The translations under genes were made by a program, and so were the position numbers. DNA of 64,000 nt from assembly GCA_047967505.1 (NCBI GenBank), contig CM106539.1. The stretch is one strand, 5' to 3'. This document shows positions 43,545-53,700 of this stretch, one piece after another (the stretch's first letter is position 1; the number at the start of each line of letters is the position of its first letter). This DNA is from Dipteris shenzhenensis. Lineage: Eukaryota > Polypodiophyta > Polypodiopsida > Gleicheniales. The notes below the pieces were generated by a model that saw only the letters and a program-made list of their open reading frames with translations, was not told where the DNA came from and made no database searches.

Positions 43545-44263
43545 TTGAGAGTTTCTTTGGAATCATGATTTATTTCAGGGATTTCAATGGTGTATCAACA
43601 AGTTGTTATGTTTCCATCCTAAAGTGTACTTTTTTACTTTGCAATGAATAATCAACATGACATGTAAAGTTATCGTTTTACAATAATGCTAGTCAGTCCA
43701 AACATTGAAAGTGCACAATAAATGATTGTCATTGCCACCTAAATTACATCAAATGCTTGTCATTGCCCATTGATTTTCCATCAACTACATATCTTGCATT
43801 CATTCTCCTCAACTACATGTCTTGATTTTCCATCAACTACATATCTTACTAAGTTAAAGAGCCTGTGCGTTTTCATTGCAATACTCATGGTTATTAATTA
43901 CACTCTACATTTTTTAAACGGTGTTTTGGAGATTTTCAAATGAGAATGCTCACAACAAAAGCGAGTCTCAATATCAATGGAAATTCCAGAATTATGAAGG
44001 TGTTTTTGAACATCACTATGGCTCACGAGATGAATCTAACTCAAATGGGTTTCAAAGTTTATTATTTTTTTGATGATAACGTAGTTTAGACACTGATATT
44101 CTATTTATTATTTGAGAATGTAGTTGATATTTCACACTTCATGAATGGCTATCTAGTCTATTTTCACATATTTCTCCTGTTTTTTCATTGAGGGGAGCTA
44201 CAATTTCTTCCAAAACTGCCATTCTGGGAATTGGGTTTTTCCCGAATTATCTAATACGGTCTT
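43545..44263. repeat. Second copy of the right-end duplication, carrying the true right terminus
   Basis: Ends CGAATTATCTAATACGGTCTT, which meets copia D at 44264. The last 28 bp form the right TIR. Confidence 0.75.
44236..44263 (-). repeat. Right terminal inverted repeat
   Basis: The reverse complement begins AAGACCGTATTAGATAA and matches the left end at 22 of 28 positions. ACAA follows at 44264-44267 (right TSD). Confidence 0.65.
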
Positions 44264-44528
44264 ACAATATCTTGTCACTATTGGCTTTCAGATTTCCACG
44301 GCAGATTTCTCACTTTATGTGAGAAAAACAGAGAAAGGTATTATGCTGCTTGTCATTTATGTTGATGATTTAATCATCATAGGTGATAGTGATGAAGATA
44401 TCCTTCATGTGAAAATGCTATTGAAGCAGAAGTTTGAGATGAAGGATTTGGGAGATCTGTGTTACTTCTTGGGCATTGAGGTGATTAGATCCACAAGTGG
44501 GATATGGCTCTTGTAGAGGCAGTATGGT

Positions 44529-45296
44529 TTGGACATGCTGTCCAAATATGGGATGACAGGCTGTAAGCCTATTTCAGTTCCTTTGGAGCAGAATGTGAAG
44601 CTGAGTGCAGATGCAGGTGAGCTTCTGGAAGATCCTACTATGTACAGACGCATAGGAGAAAGTTTGATTTATATGACTATTACCAGGCCAGATTTGAGCT
44701 ATGTTGTTGGGTTGGTAAGTCAATTTATGCAGGCTCCAAGGAAACTGCATTTGGATGCGGCTAGATGCATACTGAGGTATGTGAAGTCCACATTGCAGTA
44801 TGGACTATTTTATGAGACTAGGGTTCAGATGTAAGAGTTGCATGGATACACTGATGCTGATTGGGCTGGTAGTATTTCTGATAGATGATCTACCAGTGGA
44901 TATGTGTTTTCTTTTAGGAGTGCTGCAGTCACTTGGAGCAGCAAGAAACAACTTACAATTGCCTTGTCGAGCACCGAGGCTGAATACAGGGGTGCAGCAA
45001 TGGCTGCATGTGAGGCAGCTTGGTTGCATAAGCTGCTTTATGATATGCATCAGTTTATAGATGGGCCAGTTGTCATTTATTGTGACAACATGAGCAGTAT
45101 ACACTTGGAAAATAACCCAGTCTATCATGCTAGAACAAAACACATTGAGGTACATTACCACTATGTGCGGGAGAAGGTTCTAGTAGGTTTTATTGATCTA
45201 GTTTATGTCAGCACAGAGGATCAGGTAGCTGACATATTCACAAAGGCATTGGGCGTAGAGAAGCTGTGCAAGTTTAGAGACCTGCTTGGTGTGTAG
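44529..45296 (+). pseudogene. Copia D RT tail and RNase H
   Basis: Two overlapping frames (44529-44834 and 44904-45296), separated by a small insertion near 44833 and the TGA at 44886. RNase H catalytic residues are kept: D of YTDADW, E of SSTEAEY, D of YCDN and the late D of EDQVADIFTK. It supplies the intact C-terminus missing from copia A. Confidence 0.85.
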
Positions 45297-45312
45297 GAAT
45301 TGGGATTGAGCT

Positions 45313-45322
45313 CAAGGGGGAG
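45313..45322 (+). promoter_or_regulatory. Polypurine tract of the copia family
   Basis: CAAGGGGGAG directly before the 3' LTR; primes plus-strand DNA synthesis. Confidence 0.75.
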
Positions 45323-45675
45323 TGTTCAGATATCGAGCTCCACTCGTGATATGCCAGGGTGACCGTTGTGCATTTATGTCACCGACTTGTTAGCTGCAGA
45401 TGCGATTGGTACACCGCCCATGAATAATAGCTGGATGATAGCTATCTTTATGTACTCTAGTTAGTGGCTCAATTAGTATGCCACCTAGGTTAGTTGAGTT
45501 TGGTTTGAGACCCACATATAGGGTTCATCTATTCCTTTTTTTAAGAGAGAGTTTTTGGCTTTCACAACTAAGAAGAGGAAAACTGTTTTCAGCCTCCACC
45601 TTTGTGTGTATTCCCCCATTGTGTATGTGAGAAAGCTACAAGTGAGACTCCTTACCTCTCCCACTCTCTCTTCAT
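45323..45675 (+). repeat. 3' LTR of copia D (~353 bp)
   Basis: Begins TGTTCAGATATCGAGCTC and ends TTCATA (CA changed to TA). It differs from the 5' LTR at many positions, so A's LTR and D's LTR are not a pair from one recent insertion. It lies within the integrase zinc domain of Ty3-2. Confidence 0.85.
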
Positions 45676-45737
45676 AGCAATGCCTTCATGTGCTTCACTG
45701 AGGATTGGCATGATCTCATGTGGCATCACACATCTCC

Positions 45738-46214
45738 TTAAACCTGGTCCTTGCCCATCTTGTATAGTTGTTCTGCAATGAGTTGATAGGGTCCAGCTTT
45801 TAGAATTAGTTTCCTAGCATCCACTGCTTTCATTTCAAGAGATGGTCTTCCTGCCATTAAGTACCCAATGATGTCTGCACACCAATCAAGCATAGCGTCT
45901 ATTTGAAATAATGCGGCATCTGGCAGGTCATCTTCTATTCCTTTCGGCTCTTCTCCTGTTCTCAATCGTGACATGTGATTGGCAATGAAATGTTGAGCTC
46001 CTTTTCTCATCATGATTTTGAAATTGAATTCTTGTAGAGGCAGTAGAAGCCATCGAGTGATCCGGCCTATGGTACATGGCCGATTCACAAGATATAATAA
46101 GTCTTGATGATCTGTGTAGAAGATAAAGCCAGTAGTAGCCAATAGATAGTGTTTAAATTTCTTCACGCTGTAGATCATTGCCAAGGCTTCTCTTTCTGTT
46201 GTGGTGTAATTCAC
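45738..46214 (-). pseudogene. Ty3-2 RNase H and pre-integrase linker
   Basis: NYTTTEREALAMIYSVKKFK and FYTDHQDLLYLVNRP are the RNase H core of Ty3 elements; FASRKLNDAEV precedes it in the same frame behind a TAG. After the stop, a one-base shift leads into the integrase zinc domain. Confidence 0.75.
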
Positions 46215-46682
46215 CTCTGCATCATTTAGCTTTCTGCTTGCAAACTATACTGGGTAGTCTTTGTTGTGTTTGCCAGGTTGACATAACACACTCCCTACTG
46301 CATAATTGGAACTGTCAGTATGTACATGAAATTCTATGTCCCAATTTGGTGCCATTAGAATAGGGGATGTGATCAATCTCCACTTGAGGGTTTTGAATGC
46401 TTGTTTGCATTTTTCTATCTAGATGAAGCCGACTAGGAGCTTGTATAGGGGCCTTGCAATCATGGCATACCTCAGTATGAATCTTGTATAGTATCCATCA
46501 TGTCCCATGAAGACTTGGATTTCCTTGGCATTTAGTGGGGGGGGGAAGTTCCATGATGATCTTTATTTTGTCCATGTCAGTTGCAATCCCATGTCAATAG
46601 ACTATGTGTCCCAAGACTACTCCGTGTGTGACCAAGAATTGGCATTTTAGAGGATTCAAAGAGATTCCATACTCCTGCATTT

Positions 46683-47323
46683 TTAAAGGACTTCTTCAAG
46701 GCATTTCAAGTGATCCTTTTTTCCTGAGTGTATGCACAAGTCATCGAGGAAGACCTGTAGGAACTTGTTGAGAAATTCCTTGAAGGCAGTGTACATTACC
46801 CTTTGAAAAGTAGATGGGGCATTGCATAAGCCGAATGGCATGACTCTATATGCAAAAATGCCCCATTCTATGGCAAACACTGTCTTTGCCTGATCTTGAG
46901 GTGCAATTTGTACTTGGTTGTACCGCTAAACCGATCCAAGAAGCTATACACTTCAGATCTTGCTACACTTTCTAAAATTGTTTTAGTCAATGGTAGGGGA
47001 TAAAAATCTCTGATTGTTGTTGCATTGGCGTTATTGAGATTCACACATATTCTGAGCTTCTTGTTTTTCTTAGGAACAATCACAATTGGAGACACCCAAT
47101 CGGTATGCTTGATCTCATAAATGAAACCAGCATCTAGTAATTTTTCTAGTTCTTCATAGACATTGGTGCCATACTTGGGATTTGTCCTGTAAGGTCCACA
47201 TACCTTTGGTTTGGATCCTTCCCTTATTGGTATGGTATGTACTACAAATTCTAGGGAAATCCCTTTCATTTCTTTGTAGGACCAAGCCATGCAATCTCTA
47301 TATTCCATTAGCAATGCTTTCAA
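46683..47323 (-). pseudogene. Ty3-2 reverse transcriptase in two frames
   Basis: First piece (47323-46868): WVSPIVIVPKKNKKLRICV, TTIRDFYPLPL, SEVYSFLDRFSG. After a frameshift at about 46875, the second piece (46880-46683): FAYRVMPFGLCNAPSTFQRV and VFLDDLCIHS with both catalytic aspartates. An oligo-G tract at about 46536 marks further damage downstream. Confidence 0.8.
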
Positions 47324-47530
47324 TTCTTTTTCTTCTTTTAGAGTGAGTTGTTCACCGATGTATACAAGCTTTTCTTCTTCTCAGTCCAAGGCAAGATTCA
47401 GTTTCCTTTTCTTGGCTAGTCCTTCATAAACTGGGGTATCTCAATATTCTCTATTTTTGTGAGCTCTGTTTCCCTGACCGGCCTAGGCATTGCTATTGTG
47501 GCTTCTCCCCTAGTGTAGTTTTTGAAGTAA

Positions 47531-47854
47531 TCAGGGAAGTTCCCTTAGGCCTTCATGGCACTTTGAGGTGCTTGCTTGGCTGCTAGCTCCACTAGAAGAT
47601 ATTTGGTCCAATTTTCCTGTGTTCCCTTGTTCTTCCTTTTTGTTACTATTCACCCTTTCACTCTTCATTCTCACATTGGGTTTGAACTTTCTAAGCTTTT
47701 TTCTTTGTGAGACCAGTGATGGATTTTCAATAGGAGTCGCACTCCCAAGGCATAGTTCTTCGGCCATACAAACACCTTCAAGCCCTTTAGGATCCAATTT
47801 AAAATTTGAGGACTCAGGTGCTTTTGTGGGCTTAGTTAAGTACAATTCTACCAC
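47531..47854 (-). pseudogene. Ty3-2 linker between protease and RT
   Basis: 107 codons, basic and Ser-rich, no motif; placed by position between protease and RT. It probably belongs to the same polyprotein. Confidence 0.4.
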
Positions 47855-48274
47855 TCTGGTCTACATTCTTTCGAATTGGTTGAAGTGCTCTATCTTGGCC
47901 TTTTGGTGCTGTACGCCCTCATTTTTTCCCTGGACCGATTGCTATTGGATAATGCTGGAGGGTCGATCTTGGGGTATTCTATGGCCATGAGTTCCTATAG
48001 GATTGCCAAGTCATTGTCAAATACTTGGCCTTCCAATGTTGCATTATCAGCTTCTGTTTCCATATCCCAATCTATGTCGGCACCGTAGCCTTCTATTATG
48101 GACACTTTAGGGTCACTGTCTCATTCGACACTTATCATGAAGACTACCATTACCACTACTTCTAATTCATCGTCCCAGATTGGTGCTTCTAGTTGTATCA
48201 TTTGGGCATCCACATCTGGCAACATTAGATGTGTTTTTTAACAATTATCTATTGTAGCCAACATTTGTATTCAA

Positions 48275-48730
48275 TTATTGGTCACTTTGTGTATCCCCTT
48301 CTATGGGCTTTAGTACATTCGTAGGTACAGGGGATGCATGATTGGTAGCTATAGTGGAAGAAGTGTCTTCAATATTTCTAGGAATAGTGGGTTTGATTTT
48401 CCCTATTCCCAGATTTATCTTGACAGCAGTTTCTCTATTTTGGATAGTGATTCTATCGATGCGCCAATCATGGAGTACTGATGCTTCCCAAAGCCATGGT
48501 CTTCTCAATAATATCTTGTATGATGTGGCTCCCTTAGGAAGATCCAAGATAGTAAACTGGAGTGTGAACCTTACTCCAATTTTTGTTGACACATTGTCAA
48601 CGATACCCAATGGCTTCATTTTTGTTTGGTCAGCTAGGCAGATGTTAAATGTGGCCTTTTGCATTGGAGGTAGGCCCCATTCTTCATATAGCTCTTTTGC
48701 TAGAATGTTTACTCTAGCTCTGCCATCCAC
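48275..48730 (-). pseudogene. Ty3-2 aspartic protease
   Basis: MDGRARVNILAKELYEEWGL opens at the active site (VDGRA in place of DTGA, the same in Ty3-3). It continues FNICLADQTKMKPLGIV, LQFTILDLPK and RRPWLWEASVLHDW. Confidence 0.65.
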
Positions 48731-48780
48731 TATTGCCGGGTATTGACCAACGGGTATTGACCAAAGGATTTATGCTCCAA

Positions 48781-49886
48781 CTAGATGGTTACATTTTTTA
48801 TGTCATCCCTATCACTGAATTTCGCTAAAATTACCTTTTTCTCTTCTTCAAGTGGGGAGGAGTATTGTGAAGATTTGATCCATCCTTTGAAACTCTCCCA
48901 CATTATAGGGAAATTTCTTAGTAAGGTCCCAATTGGCATTGTGACGGGGCAGCTTATCAAGCTTGCTAGTGCGGTGCCATCCAATTGGGGATGTTTTGCA
49001 TGTTGCTCTATTACCCATTGGAAGTTGTAGGGATCAATCACTATGTCAATGCTGGGTGTTGATGGTGCTCTAACCTCTGCTGCTGCCATCCTATCTGCCT
49101 CAAATTTTTCTTGCTCTTGTTGTACCCATTTCTTCAAGGCATGGTAACGCGCCTTTTCAGTTTTAGCATGGGGGTATGCTTCCTTGGCTCCTTAGGTGCC
49201 ACTTTCTGTGGATGTGCTAGGCATGGTCTCACTGTGTTCTGGGATTGGCATGCCTTGTTTTGCCAGAGGGCTCTTTGTTTTTTGAGCGAAAAGGAGTTTT
49301 TGCTGTGCCGCTTCTTTCTGCTATCTTGTTATGGTCAAGACTGGATGTGATGCCACACTTTGTGTTGCCACACGGTGATTTTCCACACTTATCATCCACA
49401 GGGGTACATCAGGTTTTACTTCTGTGGTTGGTTGAGTCTTTGTTCTTAGTGGGCAATCCATGCAAGCATGCCCAACTTCGCATTCCCTGTACATAGGCTG
49501 GAATGTAATGGGGTTACCCTTGTGTGGACATTCTACTATGCAGTGGTTTTCTCCACAACCAAAACACTTGATGGGTGTTCGACATGTGGTGGGCCTTACT
49601 TGATTAGCATACAATGGGATGAGTCCTTCGACACCATCTAGTACATAGGGTCTTCTGTTTCATACTCATAGTGAGGTTCCAGCTCTTCAGGTTGGAGTTG
49701 TTGCACTGGAACTATTGGAGCCCACCATGGGTATTGCAGAGGATTGGGATTCCTCATTAGTTGAGGTACTTGTGTTCTCACAGGGAGTGGATTGAGACGT
49801 GGCACTTGTGCATTAGGTGCCAGTGCCAGTTGTCTATATACTAGGATTGGCAGCTATTGGTATTGTTGGGTCTGGGGTTGTGCTCA
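48781..49886 (-). pseudogene. Ty3-2 gag C-terminal part with zinc knuckles
   Basis: 49614-49321 carries CFGCGENHCIVEC (CCHC with one residue fewer than usual) and YRECEVGHACMDC (first Cys replaced by Tyr; Ty3-3 keeps it as CRDCGIGHACMDC). 49137-48781 is an unrecognised linker toward the protease. Upstream to 49886 the Pro/Gln-rich gag tail matches Ty3-3 61000-61300. Confidence 0.65.
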
Positions 49887-51332
49887 GCTGACACCACAAA
49901 TGTGAAGCCAACGAAGGTCGACCTCCCGCTCCTCCACGGGCTATAGCTCCCAAGGCTCTCTAGTGAGCCCCCAGCCCTTCTGAGGCTCCAAGCCTCTCTT
50001 GGTAGCCTCTAACGACCAACATCCATGAGCAATCACTCAACTTCTTCAAGCTTCTGCACATCAACGACCGGGCGCCTCTAGCAGGCTTCACGTGCAAGCA
50101 AAGAACAATGCATCTTAGCAAACAATGGCCTCCATCACTTCTCTGCCATATCCTAGAGCAAAACCCGACCACGACAAGCTTCCATGCAACGAACAGAGTG
50201 GTGCAGCAGAATCAGCTCGGCTCTTGACACAGAAGATGCTTCATTTTGTTTATCCTCCTCTCCCAAATTTTGGCCTCTAAGTCAGTCAAATAGGCCGGCA
50301 TCAATGATTGATAAAGCTCCATTCTCTTAACAAAATAACACCATGGAAAAAGCTCAGTCAGCGGCCTCCATTAGCATGCAAGCATCACAACAAAGCTACA
50401 GTGCACAATGACCAGGCAAGCTCAACTCAGGCAAAAAGCCAAGCCAAAGGTAGACTCATCGCTTTCAAAGACCAAAAGAAGCCTCTCCAATGAGCTACCG
50501 TCCTCACCACGTCACCTTCTCTAGCACGCATCGCTGCATAGAAACGACCTCCAGCATAAAGTTTCATAAGGTCTCACCACAAAAAGCCACGTGTCAGATG
50601 ATAACTAACCAGGGTTAGTTAGAATACCCTTGGTTGAGTTTGTAGTCACTGGGGTTATTTCAACCTTGGTCAATGGTCAAGCAACCCAAAAGAAACCATG
50701 GTGAAGTTAACATACCAACAATAACCATGGTTAGGGTAGGATTAGTTAAGTGCCTTCTAAGCACACAGCCTCTTGTTAAGCACAGTTTGAATTCTAAATG
50801 TGAATCCCTATGCCACATCATCAAGGGCATTTCTTGATCAAAACTTCAACAAGCCGTAACTTCCAATCCAGGAAGAATTTGCACATGCTCCAAAAAGGAA
50901 AAGTGATTGCCTTTTAAGCTCTACGCACCTGTCAAGTCAGAATCATTGTTAGCAATTAGACACTACCAATATTGAAAGAAATCAATTGGTAAGACCTTTA
51001 CAACAAATGGAAAAGCGACGCATGAATGCAAAAAGCATGCCGAAAGCACAAATGCATGAGATTACCATAGCACAGAGTATGGCATCTACACATAAAGCAT
51101 TAAGGAACATGGAAGAACAAAGCATCATGCATCAAGCTACATCAAGAGAAGAAGAAAACGCCATCGACATCAAGCATTGAGAAGCACCATCCTTTCCACC
51201 TTCAGCCCATATGTTTGTAATCAAACCTGACCACCTGAGAGTAGCTATGAAAGCACCCAGGGGAGGTATTGACATGTAAACTCACATCTGACCACCTTGC
51301 AGTAGCCAAAGGATCATGGCACCAAGGGGAGG
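49887..51332 (+). other. Non-coding internal region of a second inserted LTR element
   Basis: Interrupts Ty3-2 gag. No protein-like frame; the few ORFs are short and unstructured. It ends in a purine tract (ACCAAGGGGAGG, 51321-51332) directly before an LTR, so this is the 3' part of a non-autonomous (LARD-like) or decayed LTR element. Confidence 0.5.
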
Positions 51333-51640
51333 TGTTGAGATGTGGTGCCATGCGCACATGAATTAGAGGCTAAGGTATGACATAGGAAAGAATCAAAGTA
51401 GCCACCCTAGGATGTGGACTACATGATGTGGAGATGTGGATTGAGGATATCCACAAGTGTTGACTATTCAAAGGGCACTCTCTATATAAGAGGCCTATCA
51501 TGTATTATTGAGTACAAGAGAGAAATGCACATTCACTCAAGATTCTCTTTATGAGTCCAAGCTAATCTATCTTGGAACCTAATTGACTTGAGGTACATGT
51601 CATGAGCATTCTCTTTCCACATAGGTTCCATCCACCTTAG
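51333..51640 (+). repeat. 3' LTR (5' ~308 bp retained) of the second inserted LTR element
   Basis: Starts TGTTGAGATGTGGTGCCATG and has TATATAAG at 51483-51490. From about 51535 it matches the LTR at 62905-63252 (CAAGATTCTCTTTATGAGTC ...). The match stops near 51640, before the expected CA end. Confidence 0.7.
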
Positions 51641-52464
51641 AGCGCTCCATCGATCTTGAGGCATGCATGTTTTGTCGAGGGGGGGAGGGGGTGGAGAAGG
51701 AGAGGGGGGGGTGGAGGTGTGGGTAGAGGGGGGGGGGGAGGTGGGTGGTGGAGGTGGAGGTGGAGGGGGAGGGGGAGAGGAGATGGGGGGGTGGAGGTGG
51801 GGGTGGAGGAGATGGGGGGTGGAGGTGGAGGGGGAGATGGGTGGTGGAGGTGGAGGAGATGAGGGGGTGGAGGTGGGGAGATGGGGTGTAGAGAGAGGTA
51901 GAGAGATGGTGGAGTGGAGGGTGATGGGGGTGTAGAGAGAGGTAGAGAGATGGTGGAGGGGAAAAGGATGGTTACCTTGAGTGGGGGATGGACAAAAAAA
52001 GTGGAGGTGGTGGGGAAGATGATGGGAGGTGGAGATGGAGATGGAAGGGGGGGTGACAGAAAAAGTGGTGGTGGAGGTGAGGTTGACGGAAAAAGTGGTG
52101 GTGGTGGTGGTGGAAATGGTGGATCGAAGTTGGAGGACAAAAAATAGAGATAGACATAAAATTGGGAGGCTTAACGGAATTTGGAGAAGGAAGTGGCTAG
52201 CAAAAGTGTGGGGAAAGAAGTGAGGGGGGTTGGTGTTGCTTTTATAGAATGTGGGGGGATTAACGGTTAATTTTGGGTGTTTAGTGTATTAATGTGATTT
52301 TGTAAGTCAACATCATCCTTTTGCACCATTTGGAAGCATTTTTTCACTCCTTTGCCTTGAGGGATGTATCTTGAATGGTTTTTTGAAGGGGGTTCTTTTT
52401 AACACATGCAAACACATGTCCTGCATTTGCTTCAGGCACTAACCTCCCTAGCAGCGAGGCCAAA
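51641..52464 (-). pseudogene. Ty3-2 leader and Pro-rich start of gag, expanded by a minisatellite
   Basis: On the minus strand, CTATAAAAGCAACACCAA... and the following pyrimidine-rich leader match Ty3-3 at about 59945. The next 500 bp (52140 to 51670) consist of CCACCTCCNC-type repeats and translate as poly-Pro/Ser/Leu/His in all frames. The plus strand is correspondingly G-rich (GGTGGAGGTGG, GGGGGGGGGG runs). I take it as repeat expansion and not a proline-rich cell-wall protein. Confidence 0.5.
52441..52464 (-). promoter_or_regulatory. Decayed Ty3-2 primer-binding site
   Basis: On the minus strand TTTGGCCTCGCTGCTAGGGA follows the LTR end (GATAACA). It resembles the Asp-tRNA-type PBS of plant Ty3 elements (TGGCGCCGTTGCCGGGGA) with several C-to-T-type differences; Ty3-3 has TTTGGTGCCAGTGCCGGGAA. 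Confidence 0.55.
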
Positions 52465-53700
52465 TGTTATCTCTGTTTCTCCCAAGTGCAGGTTCCGAGG
52501 GTGTTGGTTACCTACAATCGTGTCATTGCTCATTGTAGCATAGGTGTTCACAAGTGTAGCATAGGTCCTTGGGTTGTGTTCCGGTGAGAGGTGTAGGCTA
52601 AAGCATGGAAAGCAAATCTCATGCACGCGTGGGTGAGAAAGAGGGCTTGATCATAATGATTGATGGAGGCTCTCGCCTCCACGGGAGTTCAAGGGTTTAG
52701 AAGGGGATTTCAAGGTTCAAAAGGGGGATAGGGTTGAGAGAGATAACTAGGAGTTCTAGGGTCCAGAGGGGGTTGAATGGTTTAGGAGGGTTTAGAAGGG
52801 GGACAAGGTTGAGAGAGCTAACTAGGAGTTCTAGGGTCTAGAGGGGGTTGTAGGGTTTAGGATGAGTCCAAGGTTGAGGAGTGGAGAGCATCTCCTTTTT
52901 GGATTCGAGAGCGAAGGTTGGAGGAGGAGGGAGGAGAGAGGAGGAGGGAGGACGAGGAGGAGGGAGGAAGGAGGAGGAAGGAGAAGGAGATGGGAGGAGA
53001 AGAAGGAAGGAGGAGGAGGAGGAGGAGGGAGGAGAAGGATGAGAGAGGAGGAGGAGGAGGAGGAGGAGGAGGAGGAGGAGGGAGGAAGGAAGAGGAGGGA
53101 GTACATGGGTAGAGAGTGCAAGGGTAAGGGCATGCTAGAACATAACAGTGTAAGAGAGCATGGACGCAATGGAGATCAATCGTATGAACACAATAGTGAG
53201 CTTGAACACTGAACCCCAAAGAGTGGGAGCTTCATTCCATTGAGAGATATTTATACATGTTGGTCTCTACACAATTAGTAGGTACCTTCGTGGTGGACCT
53301 CTTTTGTAGTAGACCTTTTGGACAGGAGTCCCTCCACTTTTGGGGGGGACTTTTTGGGTCTCTACACAAAGTGGGGGAACCTTTTGGGTCTTTACACAAA
53401 GTGGGGGGACATTTTGGGTCTACACAAAGTGGAGGGACCTTTTGGTTCTCTACACAAAGTGGAGGGACCTCAGAAAGTGTAGGCTTTTAGTCTTTCTCTC
53501 TCTAGATCTTGATTCTGCAAGTCTGATTAGATCTTTTCTAGAAAGGATTTTGGCTATCCTCATCCTTTAAGATTCATCATACCATCTTTCAGGCTCAAGA
53601 TATTATAAGTGGAGCTTTGTCGCTACTCTACACACACAATGTTGTCATAGATGTTGTCTTAGACTACAGTTCTAGCCCTAGGGTTAACAAATATGTAACA
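52465..53700 (-). repeat. 5' LTR of Ty3-2 (minus strand, about 1.2 kb)
   Basis: Homologous throughout to 58390-59570 in inverted orientation (shared GGAATGAAGC...CACTCTTTGGGG, AACCCTTGAAC, CAACATTTGG). Contains two ~77-bp units (GAGAGAGMTAACTAGGAGTT) at 52731-52850, a GGA/GAG triplet array at 52915-53098, and five ~30-bp units (CTACACAAAGTGGRGGGACC) at 53360-53470. The outer limit is approximate. Confidence 0.65.

Larger units (their letters stand above)
16593..44263. mobile_element. Giant DNA-transposon-like insertion (~27.7 kb) with TIRs, TSD and gene cargo
   Basis: Splits one copia element into C and D at identical copia coordinates. The two ends, taken from the copia breakpoints with no adjustment, align as an inverted repeat over 28 bp with 22 matches, including the perfect 11-mer GTATTAGATAA and a GGGA block. 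Content: transposase-like gene (minus, 17.1-20.4 kb), arrays of an 18-24-bp palindrome and its satellite derivatives (20.7-35 kb and 42.1-43.5 kb), a methyltransferase-like gene, an FCP1-like gene and a SET gene (plus, 35.2-41.2 kb). TIR plus 3-4 bp TSD fits the CACTA/EnSpm group or relatives, but the termini do not read CACTA. Superfamily left open. Confidence 0.7.
44264..45675 (+). mobile_element. Copia element D: 3' half with RNase H and 3' LTR
   Basis: Starts at the copia position where C ends. It holds RT with YVDDLIIIG (44361), RNase H with YTDADWAGSI, SSTEAEYRGAAMAACE, YCDNMSSIHL and the full C-terminus to TAG 45294-45296 (EDQVADIFTKALG), then a purine tract and LTR. Inactivating changes include TAG at 44514-44516 (CAG in copia A) and TGA at 44886 (CGA in A). 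Confidence 0.9.
45676..49886 (-). mobile_element. Ty3-2: minus-strand Ty3 polyprotein
   Basis: Read from high to low coordinates: gag with zinc knuckles, protease, linker, RT, RNase H and the start of integrase (RRCVMPHEIMPILSEAHEG, an HHCC-like block), cut by the copia LTR at 45675. At least six frameshifts or stops. Same family as Ty3-3 at 58-63 kb (shared ...GHACMDCP, FNICLA, PWLWEASVLHDW), in inverted orientation to it. Confidence 0.8.

Noticed and set aside
44203-44263. Helitron 3' end with hairpin
   Set aside because: The GGG-TTTTT-CCC hairpin is suggestive, but the end is not CTRR, insertion is not between A and T, and an inverted copy of the terminus exists at the other end.
6875-45675. 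5' LTR at 6875 and 3' LTR at 45323 as ends of one very large copia
   Set aside because: The LTRs differ at many sites, flanks (TTGCC and GCAAT) do not match as target duplications, and at least two gag-pol sets lie between them.
51637-52140. Proline-rich or extensin-like protein
   Set aside because: Proline-rich in one frame and Gly/Arg-rich on the opposite strand because of the simple repeat; no signal peptide and no SPPPP periodicity.
52857-53219. Ser/Pro-rich frames over the GGA/CCT triplet arrays (also 58829-59183)
   Set aside because: Translation of a triplet microsatellite inside LTRs; open in several frames at once.
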